Of a stretch of DNA of 64,000 nt, positions 46,297-59,399 are shown one piece after another. Under the pieces are notes generated by a model. That model was not told the origin of the DNA. It ran no database searches and worked only from the letters and a program-made list of their open reading frames with translations. Source of the DNA: Malus domestica (Eukaryota > Streptophyta > Magnoliopsida > Rosales > Rosaceae); contig NC_091673.1 in NCBI RefSeq assembly GCF_042453785.1, positions 3,913,501 to 3,977,500 of the forward strand, read 5' to 3'. The translations under genes and the position numbers were made by a program. Every line of letters starts with the position of its first letter. The stretch's first letter is position 1.

Positions 46297-49117
46297 ATGG
46301 CGTCTCTTCCTTTCACTCACTTTCTCCTCCTACCCAGGTTCCTCTCTCTTTCTCTCTCTCATAAAATTCCAGTCTTTTAATTCAAAACCGTGTGTTTTCT
46401 TTTGCTCCTTATCCAAACGGCAATCCAAAACTGAGCAGAAATGAGAATTAATTAGTAGTTAAATGAAAAATGTGGAAACTTTTCTGGGTTTGGATAATTG
46501 TAGATTTTTGTTGGTGGGTTTTAACTTATAAGATAAACCCATGAAAAAACAACAGAATTTGCTTAAACCCTTAAAACCCTACAATTAATTGCACCTCACT
46601 GTCTCCTTCCCAAGAAAAATTAGTAAACTTGTCCGCTGAAATTTCCAGGTGCCATTCGGTTTGGCCCAATAGCCGGTCGATGAGTTTCGTGCAGCTTCAG
46701 GGTCTTAGATTGCGTGGTAAAAAAGGGGGACTTGCAGCTCTCCCTAAAAAGATAAACTCAGAGAACTCAGCTCTGGAGGGTTCCGTTGAAGATGAGGAGG
46801 TGGTTGTGAAGAAGAAGACATCTAGGACTCCTAGAAGAACCCGAAAGAAAGCAACATCCGATAATGAGTCTTCGGATGAGGAAACTGTCATTTCTGCATC
46901 TAGTGAAGAGACCAAGAAACCGCGTGGAAGAACTCGTAAGAAAGGTATTATTCCTACTTATTGCTCATTTAGTACTGTTACATGAATGTTTATCTTGTAT
47001 GTGCTAACAAACCAGTAATTTGATATATCTAGTTGCATCAGCTTCCACAAGCGTGGAGGAAGAACAAACTGAGAAGAAGGTAAGGAAGAGAAGAACTAAG
47101 AAGAAGGACGATGCGATTGAGCAGCAGGTTAGTGACGGTGAACTTAGTGAGACTGAGGATTTTACATTCGTCATGGATATGAAGGATGAGAATGAGGAAG
47201 ACCTAGAATTGAAAATTGATGAGGGAGAGGATATTAGCGAAACTTACGATTGGCCTCCTCTTGTTTGTTGCTTTGGAGCCGCACAACATGCTTTTGTGCT
47301 CTCAGGGAGGCCAGCCAACAGACTTGTAGATTATGAAATACATGAAAGAAAGAAAGATGCGTTATGGGCCCCTGAGAAATTTATTAGGTCTCCTGGGGGA
47401 TCTGCAGGCAGCGTTGCAATTGCTCTTGCAAGCTTGGGAGGCAAGGTTGCTTTCATGGGAAAACTTGGAGATGATCAGTTTGGTCAGGCCATGCTGTATT
47501 ATATGAATGTCAAAAATGTTCAAACCCGTTCTGTTCGCATGGATACTAAAAGGGCAACTGCAGTATCACAAATGAAGATTGGTAAAAGGGGTCGCATGAA
47601 ATTGAGTTGTGTCAAACCATGTGCTGAGGATTCTTTAACAAAGTCAGAGATCAACGTTGATGTGCTGAAGGAGGTAAAATCTTGGGTCCCTTGGAATATT
47701 TAACTTTTATTGTAGATCCTGCTATTTAGGTGGTATATCTTTGTTGTGTTTCTTTGGAGGGGAGGGGGTGAATAAGAACTGCTGACATTCTATATCATAC
47801 ACAGTTTTCGGCAAATATACTTCCATCTGTGATTCCCATTATATTTTGTCAATTTGAGTGCCTACGCATTAGATCTTTTAGCTGCATTTGTGGTTAGATT
47901 GCTCTTAACTGTGGACACCTTTTAACAACATGTGGTGCAGGCAAAGATGTTTTACTTCAGCACAAATTCTCTGCTTGATCGAAACATGAGGTCAACAACA
48001 CTGCAGGCAATCAAGATTTCAAAGAAACTTGGAGGAGTTATTTTCTACGATGTAAACCTTCCATTGCCACTATGGCAGTCTTGTGAAGAAACAAAGTTGT
48101 TCGTACAGCAAGTGTGGAATCTTGCTGATATTATTGAAGTTACTAAGCAAGAGCTTGAGTTTCTCTGCGGGATCCAGCCCTCTGAGGAATTTGACACTAA
48201 AAATAATGACAGGTCAAAGTTTGTCCATCATTCACCAGAAGTGGTTGAACAACTTTGGCATGACAATCTTAAGGTTTTGTTCGTGACAAATGGGACTTCG
48301 AAGATACACTACTACACAAAGGACCACCAAGGTGCTGTTAACGGAATGGAAGATCCCCCCATCAGTCCTTTCACTTCTGATATGTCAGCATCTGGAGACG
48401 GCATTGTGGCAGGTACACTCCTATGATTTGCAAATCTATCAAATTTTAGTTTCTTTAATGATCGAGCGTATCTTCAAATGCTTTCACTATGAGAGTAGGT
48501 CCTGCTTAGCTCTTGCATTTGGGTGTTTGGGTCAAGAAATGCAGATACAAGCCTATAGTTTATATTCCCTGGCTTGTTCTGTTGATAAAGTTGTGTGTTG
48601 TAAGATTTAGATTCCGGCTATTAGTTTGGTGCACTTTGTGTCAACTTTCACTCGCACACAAGGTATTCGCTGGGCACAGTTCATCATAGACAAAACTTGT
48701 ACCTGGACTGATGTGGTGAAATTATCAATGAGTTGGAAAACAACATAAAACCGTGAGTTAACTCACAATTTTAAACCTATGCATATAATTACATTGGCCG
48801 GTAGGTGAAAGACAATGAACTTGGATAAAGTTCTGCATTACAAGCTAAATTTTTGTATTTCCTAACTTCTGCGTGACTTGTTTTCAGCTCTCATGAGAAT
48901 GTTGACAGTTCAACCACATCTTATTACTGATAAAGAATATCTGGAGCACTCAATCAACTATGCAATCGATTGCGGAGTGATAGATCAATGGCTGCTTGGA
49001 CAAGAACGCGGCTTCCCTCCGAAGGAAGACATGGAAGAGGTGGTTCCTGATTCAGACGGTATAAGGTCGATAACAGAAATGGAATATCGCACTCTGACAC
49101 CAGAGACTGTAAGTTGA
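46297..49117 (+). CDS. FLN2: Fructokinase-like protein 2, chloroplastic (pfkB family)
   Basis: Exons 46297-46337, 46649-46944, 47033-47673, 47941-48412 and 48888-49117 join in phase to give 559 residues. The N-terminal region looks like a plastid transit peptide, followed by about 150 residues of Lys/Arg and Glu/Asp runs. The pfkB domain starts at YDWPPLVCCFGAAQ (about residue 184) and includes RSPGGSAGSVAIALASLGG and, near the end, SDMSASGDGIVAALMRML. In Arabidopsis, FLN1 and FLN2 are plastid nucleoid proteins bound to the plastid-encoded RNA polymerase and to thioredoxin z through adjacent cysteines; here Cys191-Cys192 is that pair. The sugar-kinase motif GAGD reads ASGD, in keeping with lost kinase activity. 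The tail (YRTLTPETVS) seems shorter than in Arabidopsis FLN2. The start is in exon 1, which encodes only 13 codons plus 2 nt. Confidence 0.92.
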
Positions 49118-49259
49118 TAATCCTGGAGGTGTTGTAACTGAGATAGCATTACAAGTTAGTCACCAATTTTGTATGCGATGGATAGCATTTATAAGCAGAT
49201 TCAGAGCTAAAGATTTGAAACCATGTGTTATAACTCGATAGATACTACGAATGCTTCCA

Positions 49260-50040
49260 ACTATCTTATAACATTTTTCGTTATTTCGCCCGAACAAGCG
49301 CATTTTTTCGATCAAAATGGGCGCAGGGCTATCAGAATTTGGAGGACATTGACAACATTCTGCTTGCTTGTTTAATTAATGTGTGTTTAGTCACAAATGT
49401 AATGTTTTAAGGACATTGAGAACAAGTTGAAATTCTTAATCTTATCCAACTACAAAGAGTGATCCCCACACGCTTTAATGTCGCTATATAGAAAAAGTTT
49501 GGATACGCCAAGTAGTTTTCATTTTATTAATTAGGAGTGGTTGAGGGGTCGGTGTACAAGAGTGTGATGTCAAAACCTTTTAGAGCCCGAGGGTTACGAT
49601 TGAACGATGGTGACCGCAATTTTCTTGAACTACGGTGTCTAGGAGAACGAGAATGTATTTTAACCGGCTTGGTCTTTGAAGAGGTAAAATTTTTGCAGTG
49701 TACTCAGAACACAAGCAGTACACAACGTGTGACGCATAATTTAAGTGGAGGGACAAATGGAAATATTCCAAATGCCAATGGGAAGGAAGCACCCTTGAGA
49801 AAAATACCATCCAACCTTTGAGTCTTTCCTATTAGCAAAGTAGAACCAGAAAAATGGCTTTTGGGTTAAAGTCCCCAACTTTATTGACCTCTACCCCACT
49901 AAACATGAGGGAAAGGCAAGGCAAAATAGGGGAAATTAACCCAAAGATTGTACAAGAGGTGACTAATGACGAAAGATATCGAATCGCAGGCGTCGAATCC
50001 CTCTGGTAAACACAAAACATACACTTAGACACGAAAGGAT
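49260..50040. other. Convergent 3' flanks of FLN2 and 6-phosphogluconolactonase
   Basis: The two genes converge here. The DNA should hold both 3' untranslated regions. No additional gene is evident. Confidence 0.5.
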
Positions 50041-50046
50041 TCGACC

Positions 50047-52024
50047 CTATGCGGAAAATTGAGTACTGGCATCAAGTTTTGAGGCAGCTGCCTTGTCCAA
50101 AAACCACACCAGCTTCCCTTTCAGAGGCTGGACAACTCCAGCAGGCACTGGAGGGAGGTCAGATCCCATGACATCGACTGCCAGGTGCGCAGCCTCTGCT
50201 TTGCTTTCACCTGTTGCGACTATAGCTACATTGGATGCCGAGTTGATGACCGGCAGGGTGAATGTGATTCTCTCAGGTGGAGGCTTGGGGGAATCAGTTA
50301 TAAAACTTACCCATTCATCTTTCTCCTCCAGCACCGAGTGGTTGGGGAATAGCGAGGCGACGTGCCCATCAGGACCCATTCCCAGGAGGATTAGGTCAAA
50401 CTTGGGACAGTCACTTATATCAGACACGCTGATCACACGAGATTTTACTAGCTGGCGAATGACAAACCCGTAGTCATCAGCAGCCTCCTCTGCTGACACT
50501 GAATCATTGATAGAATGCACATGACTGGGAATTATAGGTACCTGAAAACATGAAACAAAAATGAGCATGGGAACACCGAATACAGATGGGCGATAAAATT
50601 TACCAGAACCAGAACAAATATTGCATTCACATAGCCATCGTTCTCAACTAAAAGCTTTCAAATCTGTTCTCGGATACTAAAATGATACTATGTGCACAAA
50701 CTAGCATATTTTACATCCCGTAACAATACTGATAGCCATGACAAAATATCAGGTTGCAAGTTATAGCTTGATTAACTAATTACTGATTGCATATTAGAAG
50801 ATCTTCACGCTGTTGTGAAGAGATGTACAAGAGATAGCCATATGTGAAGTCAAGAAGTTGAAATAGAAAATTTCATTACTGGCAATGGCGGACCGCTTCA
50901 CATCATATAATTAAGTTATGGAAAATCCTTTAAAAGTGGAAAATTATGAAAAATAGAAGATCATAACTCGAAGAGGAACAAAAAAACCTACATCTCAGTA
51001 AATACTTTGTTTAAAAGGAAAGTTCACTGAAGTGGCTATGAGATAGCTTCACGGTGTTTAAAAGGAAAGTTCACTGAAGTGGCTATTAGGATGCAACAAA
51101 TGACCCGAGAAACAACCAACATAATCTGCAGCAGTGATCTTCCTTTACTAAATGCTAACTTTATCCGCAATTTTTAAAGTTGAACATGTGCACCAGAAGA
51201 TGGCTGCAATATACAAGTTGGTTCCGATGATGACACGGAGATTTAGTGAAACTACAGAAATCAGCAACAGCTAGTAAACTTCTTATACAAGAAACTTGAC
51301 TCTTTAATTTGATAAGCAGTTTAGATCCAGTACACGATTGTCGGGTACTAAATCACAGCCACCTCGTCGTGATATAAAGAGTTAAAACACATTAAGTGTC
51401 ATAATTGAACACACAGAACAGATCAAACTAAGCATGGTACTATCTATCCTTTCATTCGAAGTTCATCATGTCATTTGGTTTTCCGAAAGAGAGAAAGACA
51501 AGAAAAAATAAAGCATCATGTTCAAAGCAAGACAAACAATGTCTACGATATTTCTTCGACTCGGTTACTTAAAGAACAAAATACAGCCTACAACAGGGTG
51601 GGAGGGTAAAAAAGTCGGAGAATTTCATACAAACCTTAGACAAAAAGCGATCTTTCGCAAGCTTGTAATTGCTATCAACATGACTTTTCGCCACAACACG
51701 CTCGTCTGCCCAAAATATATACCATTTGGCCCAATCTACAGTCTTGTTATAAGGAGCTTCACAGAGTTTTCTGTTTTTTTCCATCATAAGTGACACATTA
51801 ACACAAAAATCATAACATATACAAAAACCGGATGTGGAAAGGAAAGCATGATACCCCATTAAGCCAATGAGAGAACCACCAGATAATGCAATTGTAAAGA
51901 CGCCGCGCTCCTTCACGGATGCCTCTGATATCTCAGCAATGTAGTCTGCCAAATCAGTGCTAAGATCATCCAAACTTTCATGAATCCTCAATTCTCTATC
52001 TTTCCGAACACCGGAAAGTGCCAT
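50047..52024 (-). CDS. 6-phosphogluconolactonase, cytosolic type
   Basis: Minus-strand exons 52024-51855, 51770-51635 and 50541-50047 join in phase to give 266 residues, normal for the enzyme. It hydrolyses 6-phosphogluconolactone to 6-phosphogluconate in the oxidative pentose-phosphate pathway. Family motifs are present in order: [10 protein letters not shown] (phosphate loop), [31 protein letters not shown] (catalytic Asp-Gly-His) and [13 protein letters not shown]. There is no transit peptide; the protein starts [20 protein letters not shown]. The apparently longer N-terminal frame (to 52060) runs through a splice acceptor, GAAATAG at 52047, so the ATG at 52024 was preferred. A 5' leader intron of about 52047-52578 is likely (donor GTAAGC). 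Confidence 0.94.
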
Positions 52025-53765
52025 GCTTCCAACAAGTTCAACAGCACTATTTCCACACACAAAAAAAAAAGATCAAATTTAGAAGAAAAATAGAAAGAAC
52101 AACACAATGTTACCTTTGAATTATTTTTTTGGTCAAATAGGAAAACCAGGCAAAATTGCAGCTCATGAACTTTGGATTGTATAAGGGGATTAAAATCTAT
52201 ATCACTCAAATTCCACAAAAATTAATAATTCCACTGGATTTTATACAAAATCAGGACTCATCAAACAAGATTACTGATGATTAATTAAAAACTAATCACT
52301 GTGCTGCTGGAGTCTCTAAATTGAGTTCAACACTGCGATAAAACCAAGGGGTATCCTGATCATAATCCAAACATCAAACCCAACAAATAAAGTTACTAAA
52401 TTTATAACTTTTACAGCAAAGGCAAACAAACCCAGATCATAAAACAATCAAAACTGAAATCCCATTACAGCAAACAACTCAGAAAACACAAAAAATATAT
52501 AATGCCATGCAATCTGAGATTACTGAAACTGCAGATAAAAAGCAGTGCAGAAAGAATAAAGAAGAAACAGATGCTTACAGAGAGGAGGAAGAAGAAGGAA
52601 AGAAAGGGAGAGAGGTGGCAGAGAAGCAAGATAACGAAGGTGGAAGATGGGAATCAACACGAAATTGTTTATATATAATATTTATAGTATTCCATCACAT
52701 AAAATTTATTTTACTGATTATAATAATTAAAAAAAAAAACTTCAGTAGAAGTCGAGAAGGAATTATTTTCCTTCTGGGCTTCCACGTGCATCCAATGATT
52801 TTGACAAAACACACATGCGAAAACAACTCTCTCTTCAAACAAAGTAAACAGAAAAAATCACAGAGACTGAAGATAAAAAGTGAAATAAAAAAAAACCTTT
52901 CTTCTCTTTCTCTCTCTGTTCTTTTACAGAGGAACAGAAAATCCCTCTACCCTATATTCTCTGCTAAATGGAAGGGAGAAACCAAACAAAAAAAAGAGTA
53001 TAAATACCCGAACACGTTATTTATAAGGTATCTATCACAAAAATACGGAATTTTTTATATTTTGATACCACTCAGCCTTGTGTAACTTTTACACGATATT
53101 ATAATCAAACAGTTCTATCGAATATTTTCTCTTTACTAGGACGAAGTTACCACTAGTAACTTTGTCTTCCAAAGCTAATAGGATTTAAGTTTATATACAC
53201 CAACATCAAATTTTAGTCCATGCTAGCACATTATTTTTCCTTAATATGTAATTACCAAACTATCTTTGGCTTTTAAACCCATTGCTAAAACCATTTTAGA
53301 TAAGAACCATAAATTTGTAATTTGTAATATGATTACATAATCTTCCCCTTTCATAAATCTTTTTTTTTTTCTTGATTCCCTTTTTGTTTGCTTGCATGCC
53401 TTTGAATTTCTTTTTGTTTGTCTCTCCAAAAGTAGCTATTTGTACAGTTTTTATATGTTTGTATCATTAACCTGTGCCCATCACCTCCATTATCCCCACA
53501 TATTGATCATCCACCACTAAGTGGGGGGTTGTACTTGGGAAAATTATGCATTGTCAGAATACAAATATGTCCTATTTCTATGGGCACCCATGATGACAAA
53601 CTAAATCAAATCACACTCATTGATCAACTATTGAGAAGTTGAGAAAACCAACCTAAGATCAATGAGGGGTGCTCTTTAACTTGCCACTCCTTTTCATAGC
53701 TTGAATTCTTTTTCACTTCAAAGTGTTTGTGAAAAAGCATTTCAATCTTGAGAAAAGAAAAAAAA

Positions 53766-54375
53766 AAACTTAAAGATGACAGCCTAATCACGTAGCTCGT
53801 TAGGTCACTTTTACAAACACATTAGATTTTACTTAATCTGACGTTAATGTCATCCTATATAAGATCTGTCGTGATTAGAAAACCCTTAATCATATAAAGA
53901 TGAAAGCTTTAAGTCATGTTTGTCTAATTAGGTCGCTTTCACAAACACATTAGATTTTACTATATTTTGATTTTACTTAATCTCACGTTAGTCTCATCCT
54001 ATATAAGATCTATTATGACCAGTCAATCCTTAATCATATAAAGATGAAAGCTTTAAGTCATGTTTGTTTCGTTAGGTCGGTCTGATTAGGTCGCTTTCAC
54101 AAACACATTAGATTTTACTGTATTTTGATTTTACTTAATTTCACGTTAGTCTCATCCTATATAAGATCTATTATGATCAGTCAATCCTTAATCATATAAA
54201 GACAAAAAGCTTTAAGTCATGTTTGTTTCATTAGGTCGGTCTGATTAGGTCGCTTTTACAAACACATTATATTTTAGTGCATTTTGATTTTACCTAACGT
54301 TATTCTCATCTTGCATAAAATTTGTCATGGTCAAACAATCCTTAATAATGCAGTTGAAACCTTTAAATATGTTTC
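53766..54375. repeat. Imperfect tandem array, about four units of 144-158 bp
   Basis: The CATCCTATATAAGATCT motif recurs at 53851, 53995 and 54153, with a decayed form at 54307. Each unit also has TTAGGTCGCTTTCACAAACA then CATTAGATTTTAC, and AGATGAAAGCTTTAAGTCAT. TATATAAG recurs in each unit, but I see no evidence of promoter use. Confidence 0.85.
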
Positions 54376-55470
54376 ATAGTGTTTATCCATTTTTCTCCAA
54401 TCTCCACCACCACATCCACCTAAATTAGCGACACAAAACATACAATAGAAAAGATGAGACACATCAAAGAGTAGTTTGGAATCTCTCTCATCCAATCAAA
54501 ATCAGAAAAAGAAGTGGCAAAAGAGGTTGCTCAAGTAAAAAGTTTAAAAAGCCCTCAAAGAGTCGAAACAACAAATCAAAATCAAAGCCCCCACATCATG
54601 ACAAATCAAAGACTCCATCCCTCTTGGAATTGGATTCGCTCTGGATCTTAGTTCTAAAAAATCAACACATTTAGGTCGTTGATTGATATGTAAAAAAAAT
54701 CAGAGTTGTTGATTTGTATATAGCAAGCTAGCGAAATGAGTAAATAGAGGACATCAGATTCAATTTGTGTGGCCCAAATATATTTATCTCTGGCTCCAAT
54801 TATAAAGATTCTGAGCAGATCCAATTCCCTCCCTTCCTCCACAGTAGTAGTTTCGGAGAATCTTAGCATTATCAAAGCCTGACAGACGGATGGGGTCCTT
54901 ACATTGTTTACTCCTTTTGGGGAGAATCAGGCAACCATGAACCATGGCTTGGCTGACATCACTCCATTCGCCCTCTCTTGAATCTCCTCCTTCCATTGAT
55001 TCTCAATTTGACTGTTTGATAAAGAAACAAACACACCTCTCGTATATTCGTAATGGAGGACTTAGACAGATTGAATATATTATCACGATAGTATCTCGAG
55101 CTGAATAATATAATATTTTGTAGAGTATAATTGACACATAACATTTTTTTATTAAATTATAACACTACAATAACAATGTATCCGTCTACGTAAATTAATA
55201 CTTTACTTTAGCACTTACCTTTTTAATTATTAGAAAAATGGAGGCATTTTTCAAATTGATAAAGTTACCTCCAAGTTGATCAAGTTTCCTTCTTTGATGG
55301 AAATTCATCATCCTTAATTAGAGCTCATTAGACTTCCTCCATTTTGTACTTCTCCTTGACAATTACTGAACCATTGACTATGGCTGTGACAAAATTTTGG
55401 CATACAATACTAACCAGCCATCCATATGTTGCAATGGATCTATTAATAATTGCCTCAAACATGTGAGAGA

Positions 55471-55605
55471 TTTTTCAAATGTGTCAGGAACACAGTCCGA
55501 TACACCAAATGTAATAATATAATTGATTGGAAACTTTAAAAGAAAATTTCAACCAATTATATTATTACACTTGGTATACCTAACTGTGTTTCAGGCACAT
55601 TAAAT
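55471..55605. mobile_element. Small inverted-repeat element (MITE-like)
   Basis: The left arm contains ACACCAAATGTAATAATATA and the right arm its inverse, TATATTATTACACTTGGTAT; similarity covers about 50 bp per arm. A 22-bp direct repeat starting TATTAATAATTGCCTCA flanks the structure at 55441-55462 and 55626-55647 with one mismatch. Confidence 0.6.
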
Positions 55606-57995
55606 TTTTTTTCAAAACATGCATGTATTAATAATTGCCTCAGACATTTCAGCCTAGCTAGGGTTTTCAAGTTCACAAGGAACTATAAGAGAAAATAGAT
55701 TTTTTTTAACGAACATTGGGTGTGTGTGTGTATTAAATTTATCTAAACTACGAGAAGAAAGATTTGAACATAGGTGCAAACAATAAACTATAAAACACGT
55801 TGCTCTAATCGACTCGAAGAGGGTTGAAATTTTGCAATTTATCAAAAAGCCAACAAAACACTAGTTAATGTGGTTATGGGTGAAAGCAACCTTAGCACAA
55901 ATTCACTTAAAATTGGCCGTTGAATGCAATTTATCATAAGAAGCCTTTTATGTAGGAAAATTTAAGATAAAGTAGTAACGTGTTGGGATGTAATCACCTT
56001 CACCAAAATTTTGCTCCTCCACCTTTGATACTAATCTTTCATATTGCATATTGGTCACCAATAGTAAAATACAACCATTAAATCAGAATAATAATAATAA
56101 TAATAATAATCTAACAACTTGTATCAAGTGGTATATGTTATATATAATCAATGTATATGAAATTATTCTAACTTGGATTTGTTCAAATTTCAACCAAAAT
56201 CTCTAGTTAAAATGCTAAAATAAAATTAGGCAAAATTTAATGTTGAGCCAAAGGAACTTGAGCTAACTATACAAATAATCTGAACTACGGAGAAGAGATT
56301 CGAACTCAAGTGCATAGAGAGAGCAACTCTGCTATAATTAATATAACTATACGCCCACATCTACATATTTGTGACATTAATTGTTAGATTAAGCTTGACA
56401 CATATGTTTGGTTTGGTCTTAGCTAAGAACCCATCAATCTGGAAATATTTAGTTTGCCAATTTCTCAATGCTGAAGTAAATGAGTGCATGTACGCATCCT
56501 CAAGTGGTGGTAATACTCACTGCTCTATTTAATCATCGTTTGATAAGTTTAAATTTTGAGATTTGTGTATATCCGCTGCATAAATCTTAAAATTCAAACT
56601 CATTTAATGATGATAAATAAGGTGGCAACATCACTGTCACTTAAGACTTGTAAGCAAAATTATTACCGAAGTAAAAAGGTATTTGGTTTATTGTGATATT
56701 TAAACAGAGTTTTCGTTTGAGGACTCTTTCTTTCGTTTTGTTGATTTATTTCAGTGTTTTAGGGCAATAATGCTCATCTACTTTTGGCACAACAGGTTAT
56801 CAAGGAGACTTTGGTTTCTTCTGCATTATATATGTATGGTCTAATCTCTCTGATCTTTTTGGTTGGCATTTTTAGCAGAATATCCATACATATATAAATA
56901 TATATGTATCTATATATATTATATATGCGATCAAATAATTCCCCACAGATTGGAGGATGGACACTTGTGCATGGGGATCAGTAGCTGGTTTCAGGTTGAA
57001 TGGCCATGCTTCTTTGGATGTTTCAATACGTTAAAATTTCCCACATGCTAGATCGAGTTAACGAGCTTTGAACTTTTGCATGTTTGTACGTATGCATGTT
57101 TATGGGAGTTGGATTCTCTCCCCTCCCTCCCCTTCTCTTTTGGTTTCCTCTTCTTCTTCTATCTCTACAAAGAAAGTAAAAACAAGATGATGTTATGATT
57201 TAATCCTGAGCGTTTTCAAATAGGAAGGGAGGGAAAAATGGGAGGAGAGCCTAAATTTTTAAGTGTTTATCTTTAATCTCTCCTCATGTTATGAACACTT
57301 ACGTGATGAGATTGATAGAAATGGGAAAAATTTGAGTGTGGATAACAAAAGCTTTGTCTTTAATCTCTTTTCTTATATGACGATGAGTTGAAGTATAAAT
57401 CTAAATTACTAGATTGTTCTTCATATTTCTTTTCAATTACAAATTATGTGAAAAGAAAAACGAAAAACAAAGAAATATAAGTTGAGATAGCGAAGTTTTT
57501 TCTGCTCAATGAAGAGCCTCGTCAAGTAACATAATTAGATGTCAATGAGTGGGGAGATTAAAGAGAGGTCTAAATCAGATGATGCAAAGATGGAGGGAGA
57601 AAACCCACTTGATTTGTTAATTCTTATCTAGTATTTTGGGGGCCTCCCAATTTGGTCCACATATGCTCTCTTTTCAACTGACGTACAAGTTTTTGCACTA
57701 TCATTATTATTATTATTTCATTTAATGACATGAATGCATCCTCCTCCGTTGCAGGCACACTTCCCACTCAATTTCAATCTTCATCATTTCAAAGGGCATA
57801 TTCCATCTCTTTCCATCTCCAATCACCATGACTCACACTGACGAACTTCTAAATCAACCATTCACTGAGTTGCACTTTAATTTTTTTTATATGACAGCGC
57901 TTACGATACCGTCAAGTAGCATTTGTGTTATGAAAAACAAAAAAATAGAATTTTTTTTTATACCTAAGAGATGAAACACGATTCAATCACACTCA

Positions 57996-58681
57996 CAATT
58001 CATAATTGTAATTAGTTTAAAATACCGTTATAATAATGTTCGGTTCTCTATAAATTTCTTTCTGAGAAGCATCATTCTAAACAGAGTATTTCAGTGAGGG
58101 ATTTTTCTTGACCTAAGGATTAAACATGAAATTAAAGGATCCAACCAAAATTAGTGGAAAACAACCGAAAACTGGCAAGAAGCAACTACCTCCCCCTCCC
58201 TCCTCCCTCCTCCCACCTCCCACACGGACAGCCAGACAGGGATTTGGATCCTCTTCTGAGCAGGGGATCTGAATCCTCCTGACTCAATAACACTGGCCGT
58301 TGGATTTTGATCCAACGACTACAATTATTATAACTTTTAGAGAGACTAATTGTTTGTAATCGTTAGATCAAAATCCAACCGTCCGTATTATTGGGTTAGG
58401 AGAATTCGGACCCCTGCTCAGGAGAGGATCCAAATCCCTGTCTGGCTGTCCGTGTGGGAGGTGGGAGGAGGGAGGAGGGAGGGGGAGGTAGTTGCTTCTT
58501 GCCAGTTTTCGGTTGTTTTCCACTAATTTTGGTTGGATCCTTTAATTTCATGTTTAATCCTTAGGTCAAGAAAAATCCCTCACTGAAATACTCTGTTTAG
58601 AATGATGCTTCTCAGAAAGAAATTTATAGAGAACCGAACATTATTATAACGGTATTTTAAACTAATTACAATTATGAATTG
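57996..58681. repeat. 686-bp palindrome with perfect 259-bp arms around a MITE
   Basis: The left arm 57996-58254 equals the reverse complement of the right arm 58423-58681 with no difference that I can see and no length change. The 168-bp centre is itself an imperfect inverted repeat around GGTTGGATTTTGATC-type sequence, typical of a small MITE whose ends read GGATCCTCTYCTGAGCAGGG. The arms contain a CT-rich stretch (ACCTCCCCCTCCCTCCTCCC) and are otherwise unremarkable. A transcript through this region would form a very long hairpin. Confidence 0.95.
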
Positions 58682-58689
58682 TAATTAGT

Positions 58690-59395
58690 GACGGAGTGAC
58701 CCTTTTCTCTCTCCCTTTCAAATATTCCCATAGATTCTCTTCAACTCAATCCAGTTGCTCACTTCAGATTCTCCTTGCTCCTTTTCTCACTGCTATGGTA
58801 TGAGTAACTTTCCTGTGTGACAATCTGACTGTCCTGAATATTAACTCTGACGTTCATTTATATTATAACACGTGAATTAGTAATATCGCAAGTGAGTTAA
58901 ACCGTTGCCCTAAAACATTTGTGGTGTATTATTACCATGCAAAAACAAGTTGAAAGCTTATATTAGCACCTTGGAAACAATGAGATCTTAATAATGTAAT
59001 GATTTTGACTCTCATTTTCTCCGGATAGGGTATAGTTTTAATCTCTCAAGTCAACCATTGTTGCCAGTACAAACCATTGGTGTCTGGGGTACGCCTTTTA
59101 CAGGGGTCAACCATTGTTGCCCGTACCAATCCCACCAAGAGTTTGCCCTAGGCATGGCAGAGGATGGGAAGCAAAGTGGAACCCTAAAGATATGAAACTC
59201 AGTCTCACTCATGTCTTGAAAAATTATGATGTTAAATACTTCACCCGAGTTAAATTCTCGAAACAAAATTCCAGGCAGGATACGAAGTGCAAGGACACAG
59301 GCGTTCTGCTAAAATATGTGTTTCCTACCAACATTTTCGCCTCAAACATCACGAAGCTCTAGAAACTCGAGTCCTAAGATACAATTAGATTGGTG
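58690..59395. other. Intergenic, 3' flank of the RimP-like gene
   Basis: No clear gene. A short direct repeat, TCAACCATTGTTGCC with GTACAAACCATTGG / GTACCAATCC, occurs at 59052 and 59107. Confidence 0.5.
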
Positions 59396-59399
59396 ATTT

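Larger units (their letters stand above)
52660..57990. other. Intergenic region, no gene seen
   Basis: AT-rich DNA, 5.3 kb. The only structures found are a four-unit tandem array (53766-54375), a hairpin-like element (55471-55605), an (ATA)n run near 56095 and a (GT)n run near 55720. All open frames are short and biased in composition. Confidence 0.55.

Noticed and set aside
52507-53085. 192-codon + frame upstream of 6-phosphogluconolactonase
   Set aside because: It is antisense to the GA/CT-rich 5' leader of that gene, is strongly Lys/Glu-biased, and has no domain or conserved pattern.
53851-54320. TATATAAG repeated in the tandem array as promoters
   Set aside because: Follows from the repeat unit itself, and no coding sequence follows any copy.
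59052-59130. Short direct repeat TCAACCATTGTTGCC
   Set aside because: Too short and isolated to assign to an element or function. Noted only in the flank description.
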